A stretch of 64,000 nt of DNA from assembly GCF_040958095.1 (NCBI RefSeq), contig NC_091181.1:30498529-30562528 (forward strand). Direction: 5' to 3'. A program made the position numbers and the translations under genes. The DNA is from Procambarus clarkii. Its lineage: Eukaryota > Arthropoda > Malacostraca > Decapoda > Cambaridae. Below the pieces are notes generated by a model. It worked only from the letters and a program-made list of their open reading frames with translations, made no database searches and was not told the origin of the DNA. This document shows positions 10,801 to 22,000 of this stretch, in pieces. The stretch's first letter is position 1. The number at the start of each line of letters is the position of its first letter.

Positions 10801-13010
10801 GAATTGGACAATATGATGAGCATATGTGGAGTTGAAAGAATAAAGAGTGGTAATGATGTGATGTGGAATGCAAAAGTACAAGATATTGTATTGTAATAGT
10901 TTGCAGATATGGCTGGATGCATTTGTACCAAATTTTCAAAAATTTGTGCATAAACGCTTCAGCCTTCGTCTATGCTTTAGCATGTATTTGAATATGTACA
11001 TATATTTTTTCCAGGGCTTCAGGTAGTTAGAGATGCTTGCAATGGTCAGTTGGACGGAGGTCAGATTGGATCATGTGAAGTGAGTTTTTATCCTGGCCCT
11101 ATATCTGGAGGCCGATACATGGCAGACACTCAAACAGCAGGGTAAGTTTCTAAATTATTGTATAGTGCATTGTTTCTCAGGTTTCACGTAATACTATAAT
11201 TATAACTTTTTACTGCTCTGATAAGTTCAGGCTTCTGGTTAAAGTTGTCTATGATTAATTGTAATCATAAACATTAAGCCTAAATATTGCTTTCCATCAT
11301 TGACCATTATTAAATTAAATTACCCCACATTTAAAGTGGGGATTCTGTATTAGCTATGTAAAGTATTGTATCGGATCCACCTGCTTCAGCTGCTTTATTG
11401 ACAATACAATATTTAAAATGCTGATAATAATTTTTCTATTTAAAAAGCTATAGAATTTGAACCTTGTGAATAATATAAAAAAAAAAATTATGTAGCATTT
11501 TATCTACAATACATTGTAGATACGTGAAATGATGTTTGTTGCATGATGATGTACTTTCCCCAAAGCAAATTATTTCCTTCTGAAGATGAGGTCTCCATGC
11601 TTGGAGTATATAAATCACTTTGATTATTGTATCCAAGCATGTAGACCTCATCTTCAGAAAGACTATGTGGAATATGTGGGACTGCTGTACTAAAGAGTCA
11701 AGAGTTAAGTCTGGATTGTTTAAGATTACCAAAACTAAACACACTAAGAGTATTTTAGACTAATAGCATTGGTTGACGTATAAGGTGGTTAAGAAATAGT
11801 GCTCCAAAGGTAGGTATTGTCCCCATACCTTGGTGTTGACTACTTGCCAGTGACTCACTGCAAGGCTTGACTACTTACAAGTGACTCGCTCACTTGGCTC
11901 ATATAGTTGATGGTTATTGTGTGTACTCTAATGAGTACAGTACTAAAATCTCTAGAATGAGTTCAAGGTGAATGAATTCAAAAGCTTTGCAACAACCAGT
12001 TGAAGAGTAAGAGGGACTTGGCTGGAGGGACATAGTACCTACCTCCCAGCACTTTGGGTGGAAGTTTTGTTAATATTTTCATTACATTAAATGCCATTTT
12101 GGGTCCTCTCAAGATGGCAAGGTTCTAGAATAGGTAGATATGTTAGTGGTAAACTTCTCAAGTGCTAGGTTTTCTGAACCTGTGGATTGATAAGACAGAT
12201 GAGTGTATTTGAGAGGATCATATAGCCAAAAATGATAGCAAACTTGCTGAGCAAGTAGCAAGGAAGTGAGCATCAAGTGTGATCTGTGTGCAAGAATTTG
12301 TATGTACCTTGAGGTTACCTTGAGGTGCTTCCGGGGCTTAGCGTCCCCACGGCCCGGTCGTCGACCAGGCCTCCTGGTTGCCGGATTGATCCGGCTGATC
12401 CAGACTGATCAGGACTCGGCCAACTTGTAACCAAGTAAGGTTGAATTGGTTTAAGGAGGAGTGAATATTTTTACATAAAGTTAGGTGACAACTCGAGGAA
12501 CACTTTACATCTTGTCTCATGAAATAGTGGAATGCTGCTGAGGCTGCTTTTGGGAGTATAATTATGTCAATTCTGGGACTTTGTTAGTTGTGTAAGGTAT
12601 GGTAAATGTATGGATATCATTGTGAATAGCTTTTACCTTTCCCTATACTGTGTATTGTTCTGTCTTCTCTGGGTTGATGCCTTCCCACTTCCTGAATATA
12701 GAAATGAATATTTTATGGTAATGATACAGTATCTACAATTTCAGGAGTGTGTGTTTACTGGTCCAGTCAGTGCTTCCATGTGCACTGTTTGCTAACACTC
12801 CTTCACATTTTATTCTCCGTGGTGGTACAAATGCCGAGTTTGCTCCACAGGTTGACTATACAATACAGGTAAAGATAGGCGGTGTGGAGAGCTCTTTTAG
12901 TCTTTTCTTTGAACTTCAATATCCATTAGTGTAAACTAAACACTGTTCAGTGTATAATTGATGGATTAAAGAATTTTTAATTCTTGGATAAACAAACGTG
13001 TGTGTGTGTG

Positions 13011-13063
<53 letters not shown>

Positions 13064-16000
13064 TAATATAATATAATATATATATATCACACAGTAAATA
13101 TGAAACAGTTGATGCTTCTTTACCTTGAATAAAAGTGATTCCAGTTTCTAGTGATGTGCAGCTTTTTGGGGAAGGTATATTGGGGCTACTTTAAGAATCC
13201 ACATTTAAAATGTGCATTAATAGTCTTTATTTAGATTGTGTAATAGTACAATACATGCATTTAGTTTGAAGATCATCATTTTTTTTACCTGAAATGTTAT
13301 TTATTTAATTTCATATTCTCCTTATAATGTAATCTTTTGGATTCATTCCAAATAGTGACAGATTTCAGAAAATCTAAGAGACATTCATTAGTACAGTATA
13401 CAGCTTGAATTGTCTTCCAAGATTCTCTTTAGTGCCAGAGGGGAAGAGAATATCTGGTTTATAATAGATTTCTCCATTTCAAAGAAGTAAATAAATAATT
13501 AATTTAAAAAAAAGGAACACTTGGCGAACATAGCTATACTGTTGGCCTTTGATATACAATCCAGAAATTCATAAAATACTTTGAAGTAAAAATGTGGTGT
13601 TTGACCAGCTTGAGCTGCAAACCACATTACTCACAAAACAAAAATTTGATACTTGAGCTAACACACACACATGGTCTAACCAGTCCTTGTGCGTGCGTAA
13701 GCAATTCGTGAGCGTCTTGATTTACCCCCATACACTCAGAACTGTGGTCATGCAAACAAATTCACGTGTGTCCTAGTTTGTGTGCTTCACTCTTCAATTG
13801 TGGCTTAACACGTGTATTTATTTTTTCAGGTCTTCAGAAAAGTTGCCTCCTGGTTTGGAGTGGAATTTAAGCTGTACATCAATAAAAGGTAAAGTTGTTA
13901 GATCTTCATCCTACTGTAATTGTCATAAAAGATAATTTGTATGGCTTTTCCATGAGCTTTAGCTGTAAGTGTTGAATTTGATATTTATGGATTTGTTAGC
14001 TATTTCTTGTCAGAATTCAGTGCTTGTAATTAATTACTGACCTGTAATATAACCCCCTTCAGATCTTTATTACACTACTGGATAGTGCAAGACTGCTGTT
14101 TACACTATAGATCATAGTATGAAGCTGCTTGTTAAATTAGTGTGTGCATGGTATTCCAAGGTCAAACTACTGAGCCTCCCCAGGATGCAACCCACAACAG
14201 CTGACTAACTCTGGGGCACCTATTTACTGCTAGGTGAACAAGAGGCATTAGGTGATAGGAAACTTGCCCATCCATTTCTCTCCCACCCAGGATTTAAACC
14301 CAGGATTCTCAATTGAGTCAAGAATAAAGTCAACTGTTTTACTCGGACCCTAAAGGAATCTTGGAAGGGATAGATAGGTACACTTAGAAGGGATATGGGG
14401 ACTAGGAGCTGGGATGTAAGAAAACTAAAATGGAATTACAGATCAGTTCCCGATCACTTAGAAGATTGGAGATTGAACCCTCACTCACAAGAAGTAAGGG
14501 AGTCACCCCTTCCATTGAGCCATATGGTTGGCTCAATCATAGTACCAAGCTGTTTAAGATACAAATCATAGCACATGGAAACTAAATTATTTTCCTAAAA
14601 TAAGAGAGTTTTTAACTTAATCATGTAGTATCCAAGGTAATTTTTTTTGTAAATAAATGTATTGTGCAGTATAAACTTTTATCAAGAAATGTTGTCATAT
14701 TTCTTATAATTTATTGCACAAAGAATTACACCAGTCTTGCTAGGTGAATTATCACATCGGACAAGTATTTGGTTAATTTTTATTTTTATGTTTGTATCTT
14801 TTATTTGTAATAATAGTCAATGAAAAATAGGCTGGAGTGTGGTGTTAGATAAAAAGTCAAGATGTGGTTATGTAGGCATAGTTTTGGGTAATGTAACCCA
14901 GTTTGAGCACACTTCATTGCATCAGGAATCATCCTCCTCATCTTCATTGTTATTTCCCACTTTCATATAGTCTGTATTGGGTAAGGTAGTACTGTAATAA
15001 ATGTAAAAAAATATATATTCATGAAATATGTGTTATTTATTTCTTACTGTAAATTTTATACAAATCTGCATTAATATTTGCAAGAATTACAATTTCCATT
15101 ACTCTCATTCCAGGGGATTTTATCCGGTGGGAAAAGGTGAAATATCTTTAGAAGTAAAACCTGCTTCGAAAGGTCTGTATGCAGCCGACTTTACAGATTT
15201 TGGTGAAGTTGTATCAGTTTATGGTAGAGCATTTGTTTCTGGAGCTCTTCCTGTGAAGGTAATAGGCTGCTTATTCTTAGCATATACTGTATCTTGTATG
15301 TACTGTATTAGAAACCATTACAATATACTTAACTACCCAAACAGCTTAAATTGTTTGTCCACTTCAGGTGGGGTGTTGTCATATATGAGGCCAAACTGTC
15401 TCTTGATCTTCAAAATATTTTACCTTTCAAATATAGTTCAAATATCACTTTATATCACAATACAGTCAGAATGGTTTAGTACAACAGTTTGCCACAGCTG
15501 TGTGGAAAATGCAAGATACATGTGTGTGTGTGCGCATATAAAGATTTGTTACATTACAATACTGTAATCTTGTTAAATTATAATATGAACCATTCAGCTT
15601 CATAAAATATGAACTTGAATCAATATGTTTTAGAATAAGGTACTTATCATAACATAAATTTATATTATTGTTAAATTAAGAATATCAAGATATATCTCAC
15701 ATAAAATGTTGGTAAATAAATATTGCATTAGTCTACATTATATTATTATCTCAGGATGCAATAGTTACATGACTCTTATCTGTCTTGTTATATCAGTACT
15801 CTGTTAGCTAAATATACAGTATTAAGATATTTGTCACTATACAGTGTCATAATTTTATATTCTTCATCTGTCTTGGATACTATTAAACATAGTTTTAGAA
15901 TGTCCATGTGTGTTGTAGGACCTGTGTGTGTTGTATTCTTGCTTTAGTAACTGCATCCAGGGGTGTGCTGGCAGGCATGGCTAATTGCCTCTTTGCCGCC

Positions 16001-19000
16001 TCCTTCTTTAAATATTTTGTGTACTGTTCCCAAGTTAAATAAAAGTATTATTATTGTTCTTGGTGGAATGTATATTTGTAATCCATATGCTTTTTTTCTC
16101 CACTTTTGTATAACAGAAAGCTGCTGCTTCTTTCAGTGAACTTTTCAGTTAATTTTCATCCAAATGTTAATTTTTGCATTCTTTTCTTGTGCTGGTAGTT
16201 GGAGGCATTATGTGGTGTGTGTCTGTTATAACTTAAGTTACAGGATGAGATTTGCACTCATGGTGTCTCCAGCTTCCCAGTATTGTCAAATGACACTTTG
16301 AAACTTCTGACGGTTTTGGTCTCTATCGCATTCGTTCACTTGTTCCAACTGCCTACCACTCTGTTTGCAAAAGATAACATTCTTATATTTTTTCAGCCCC
16401 TTTGTTTTCTTAGCTTGAATCTATGACCTCTTGTTCTTGAATTTGCAGGTTTCACAAATTTCTGTTTTGTCGATTCCTGTTACTATTTTGTAGGTAGTGA
16501 TAGTGTCGCCTCTTTTTCCTTCTACCTTCTAGCTTTGGCATATTTAACATCTCTAACCTCTCCTCGTAGCTCTTATTATTTTGTTCTGGAAGTAATTTAG
16601 TAGCATGTCTTTGCACCATTTTCTCCCAGTTTGTTGATGTGCTCCTTAACACTTTTGTTCCTTAGGGACGGAGATGACGTCCACAAATAACTCTGTGGAT
16701 GTTTCTTAGTGATGTAGATGACATCCAAAATTAAAATATTTGTTAAAATTCAAATTTTTATCCAATCTTTATAGGACTGGTTTTAAAAAGTGTGCCAACG
16801 TCTTCCCATTCTATTGCAAACTGAGGTGAAAATTGAGGTGAGAAACTTGAATAGAGGAAATACATTTGTGAGCAGGTGTTGCGTGTGTGCCAATGGGTGT
16901 TCACTCACGGGTAACACTTGGCCAACATTCGGCTTTGCTGTGGGTAGGACGTGCCGGGCTTTTGGACCTTGTATGCATATATTCATGTAGGGAATGCTAT
17001 TGCGAACAAATTGATAACAAAATGAAAGATGTAGCATAAGAATTTAGGTGACAAAAGTGAAAAAAGGATACACATTTTATTGCTCTTTTGCGCGCTCACT
17101 GGTAATGCTTGGCCGATTTCTGGGTGTGGTGTGGGTGGCATGCTGGGTTATTGGACCTTATATGCATATACTCCTGTAGGGGATTCTATTGCGAACATTT
17201 TGATACCAAAATGAACGACGTACAACGAAAATTCAGGTGATAAAACTGAAGAGATTATACACATTTCAGTGTTGCCACATTCTCCCAGGAAATGCCCGGG
17301 CCACCTTAGGGTAGTCTGGCAAGCGCACGCCCAGAACACGAAAGTGTTAAGATAGGGGCTCTTTACAACTGTTGCATATTCTAAGTTTGCTGTCACAATT
17401 GTTGTGAACAATGTCTTTAGTATTTCACCATCAATGTATTTGAAAGCAATTCTGAAGTTGGAAAACACAACATAAGCTACTTTCACAATGTCCATAATGT
17501 TGTCCTCCGGTAACTGTTTATTGTCCAGATCCACTCATAGATCTGATTCTTTGTCTGTGTTCTTTAATGTCTTTCCACACAATTTGTAGATTGTGTGCCG
17601 TCTATTTTCTCCTTTTCCCTAACCTGGCATTTGACATTGAATTCCATCTGCCACGTGTTGCTCCATTTGCAGTACAGTACTTCTTATCTTGAAGGGCATG
17701 ACAGCTGTCATATATCTGTGTGCATGTCTCTGTCCATCAGTCCGAGTATGTGATGCCTGCACTGCCATCTTCGTGAGTGTGTTCGTACCTGTTTCTTTCC
17801 ATCTAATCTTCGTGTTTGTTCACTCATGTTTGTGTACATGCCTGTCTTTCTATCCAGTTTATCTTAAATTTATTGAATTCTCTTTTCACCACAAAATGTG
17901 CTGCCTATATTGGGTATATTTTTTAAGAAGCTTTTTCATTTCCCAGGTTGCACACAAAATGGCAGATTCTGCAGAACAACTGTTACGTCAAAAGTTGCCG
18001 AAAAATGTTGAAATTTACATTGATCGAGTGAAAGAACATCCTGAGAAAGCAGTAGGAAATGGCTCTGGCATTGTGTAGGTATCGAATAATAATATGTATG
18101 ATCGGGTAGAGTGCAAGACAATTTTGGCAATGCTATCATTATTTCTGAACGAGAGAGAGGTGATTATAGCTTGCACAATATAATGTGGATTGATACCAAT
18201 TCACATAGTGAATAGTGTTAGTGTGTGGGCCTTTTGCAGCTTGACTCCAGTTTGAGTCTCGTATTATTCGAAAAGTTTGTAGAGAGAAAATTTCCATTAT
18301 TGAATATCTTTGCACTTAATAATTTGACTGGTTCCAGTACCTGGCCTTAGGTACCGGTTCCAGTACCTGGCCCAATTTTGAACCAGCCAGTTGAATTTAT
18401 AACCACCCAATAAGAAGGGAAAAGTAATTGGAATAAGAAGGGATAGTAATAGGAATAAGTAATGGATTATAAGAGAAAACAATGGAAAGAAAAAGAAAGA
18501 TAAATGGAAGGGTAAGTTTGTTAGGTCACGAAATGTCATCGTCCCTTCACTTTCTAGTGTGTGGTTTGGTCAACTTTTGTTAATGTTTTGAATGTTACTA
18601 TTGATCCAGAATAATTTTTGGTCATTAATACAAAGTTTTGAGCGTTATTAAGAATGTTGTCATTTGATGCTGCCAAGGTTGTGGGCAGAAACGACCACTG
18701 GATGTGTCCTTGGTGGGTCTGCACTTGGCAAGAAAGGGAAAGATGCCGAGGATGATGGAATCTTTGCAGCAAATGAAATCATGGAAAGCGTTGACAGACG
18801 TGCCTGCTTGGATAAATATTCACAAGATCAGGTCAGTTTATATGTGACTTTTGATGGTGATTTTTCTTGGAATAGTATAACAAATATTTTCTGTGATATT
18901 TTGAAATGTTTAAATAATTACACCACTGATATTTACCTTGGTTTTGTTCAATAGATTCCTAATTTCTCTTTCTATAAACAGTAAATACTTTTTGCTGTGC

Positions 19001-22000
19001 TAAATGATTCAAAGTCCCAGTGTAATTTTCCGAGCCCTAATCTCGTCATATTTATTGTAAACTGGATGTGTAATTTACCTGAATTTACCTGAGGGCAACT
19101 GACACACTAGTTGCCTCAACGAGGTCAGGAAGCCAGAGGCTTGTCAAGAGGTCCCTCCATTTGCCCCATGATCTTTTTCAGTTGGATTTTAAAATTTAAA
19201 GAGTTTTGGCATTTATGGCTTTAGCAGGTAGGCAATTCCATGGGTTTATAACATTGTGGGTGAAAAAGCATCTCCTGTTCTCAGTCCTACACTGTGGCTT
19301 GTTGAATATTGAAAAAGCATAAACCTTTTATATGATTTTTATACAATTAACTGTACTAAACTTTTCAGTATAGTCTCCTCTGAGTTCAATACACTGTCTC
19401 CCTGCCCTTTAAACTCCTTATACCAGTCTGGGTAATATTCTGATTATTTCAAACCACTCCTCACTGTACTTGATTTGTCTTGTGTCCAGTGCCAGGGAGT
19501 GACGTGGAAAATGTTTGACAGGGAAGGTAAGTGAAGGGAGAGATGGGTATGGTGTATGCTGGAAAGTGACAGGGAAGGCAAGTGAATGAAGAGATGGGTA
19601 TGGTGTATGCTGGAAAGTGACAGGGAAGGCAAGTGAATGAAGAGATGGGTATGGTGTATGCTGGAAAGTGACAGGGAAGGCAAGTGAATGAAGAAATGGG
19701 TATGGTGTATGCCAGAAAGTGACAGGGAAGGCAAGTGAATGGAGAGATGGGTATGGTGTATGCCGGAAAGTGACAGGGAAGGCAAGTGAATGGAGAGATG
19801 GGGAAGGTGTGTGCTGGGGAAGTGATATGGAAGGCAAGTGAAGGGAAAGATGGGGAAGGTGTGTGCCAGGGAATGACAAGGATAGTGTATGAAGGGATAC
19901 ACAGGGAAGGTGTGTGGGTGAGATGGAGAGGGTGTGAAGATGTTTATTGTGATAAGGGTAGTGTGTATTGAATATAGTCACAATGATTGGGTGAGAGAGG
20001 GAGAGCATGTATGAAAGAGACAGGAAGGGTGTGTGTGTGGAGGAAGATGGGGAAGGGTGTGTTGACAGGTTGGAGGAGACCTAGGCATTGGGTCTACCTG
20101 GGCAGTGCCAGGTATCCCATCTAGTTTATAAATATATACAATTATGTGCTGCCAAACATAAAATAATAAGTGTGAACACATCTTCAAGTACAACACCAGT
20201 CATTTAGGTCAGCAAAACCTTCATGCAGCCAGCTATTCTCTAGTAGTACTGTATTTTGTTATCTTTACCTAAATTGTAAATAGAACACTAATTATCATGC
20301 TTTGTAAGGATTCTTGCATTAATTTCATTGTTTTTATATAATGTTTGCTTCTTCAGAACACTTTGATAGTTTGGTTTGATGCCCACCACCATTTGTATTG
20401 TTACCAAAGTTCTAGAATAATTTTTTTATTATTATTACTGGTATTGATTATTATTATTGTCATTATTATCACATATTTTTATTTGTATAAAGCAAGCTTG
20501 TACAGTGGTACCTTCGTTTACAAATTTAATTTGTTCCATGTTACAGTTCGTAAACCAAAAATTTGTAAACCCAAAACAAATTTTCCCATAAGAAACAATG
20601 TAAATTGAAATAAAACATTCCACATGGCCAAAAATATTATCTTAAAAATATATTTTATACAGAATTCTATTCATATTTTGTACTACAGTATAGTATATCT
20701 TACCTTTATTGAGAACCTGTTGGCGTATGGAAGACGGTGAGGAGGAGGAGGAGGAGATGTGTTAGTGTTTGGAAGGGAGTCCCCTTCCATTATAACATCA
20801 GGCAGTGATGACATACTCTCTCTCCTATGCTTTGCAGGCATACCACTAGGACCTGATTGTGGCTGACTACTTGCTTGTCTTAATAGGAATCTGTCTAAAA
20901 GTATCTTGTTTTTCATTACATTTTAACATTTGTCTGTAGTGAGACATCACATTCATTCATTAGGAATGATCTCTTGTTTTTCCTTTATCATCCTCACAAC
21001 TATTTTCTTAGGTTAAATTTTACCACTGACTTTCTTGGTACCCATGGTGTGATACATAATAAGAACTTTACTGTTCAGAAACCAAAAAAGCTGAAAAACA
21101 ATTAAATTCTTTACAAAGAATTCAAACGCGGTCATCACTAGATGGGAGACACTGGTAAACTGAGCATGCCTTGCCCCCCGTCCAGCAGAACTTACATGCT
21201 CGACCCATACGAGTATCAACAGACGTCATATTCAAAGTCAAATTTTATGAGGAGTTTGACGTCGTATACCCAAAAAATCGTAAACTAGGGCAGTTGTAAA
21301 CCAAGGTACCACTGTATATGTATTCCAGTGATTGTAAGCCTTCCCACAACAATTGTTATGACCCACCTTCCCCACAAACCAAAAAAAAAAAAAAAAAAAA
21401 AAAAAAATTGCCCTTGGAGTGGCCCAAGTTATCAAACAAAATACCTCATTCGTATAATTGGCTCTACCTCATAGTTTATTCAAGTGACATCACACTGCAG
21501 TATACAAATTAACTTTACTAATTAAAAAAAAAAACACCAGTCATTTGCATTTTAATGTGCTTAACATTGCATCACATGCACCTCCATGTTATGGTCCATA
21601 AGCTGGAACATCTTGGGATACCCAGCATTGGACAACTTATCATGGTAAATCCATCCAGCATTTGCCTCAGCAGACAGTTGTTAAATCTAACATTCAGGAA
21701 TAGGGTGTCTGCTATAGATTAAACTGTTTTGGGCAATTAAGTTTAATCTATTTTTAAACTTTTGGTAATTTTTTTTTAATAAGGTATTGTGAAAGTTTTT
21801 TAATTTATTTTCTCATGTCAACCATTAGGTTATCATCTTCATGGCATTGGCAGAGGGAAAATCCAGGATACGCATTGGACCCCTTACTGACCATACCAAA
21901 ACTGCAATGTGGGTGGCAAAGCTTTTGACAAAGGTAAGTGTAATATTTAATTTATAAACATTTGTTATATTGTAATTATTAGTAAAACCAAAATGCCATG

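Noticed and set aside
15028-15567. 179-codon frame covering RTCA exon 6
   Set aside because: Only 15114-15258 is conserved protein; the rest is intron read-through on both sides of good splice sites.
19418-20008. 196-codon minus-strand frame rich in His/Pro/Ser
   Set aside because: Encoded by the 51-base minisatellite in RTCA intron 8, antisense to the gene.
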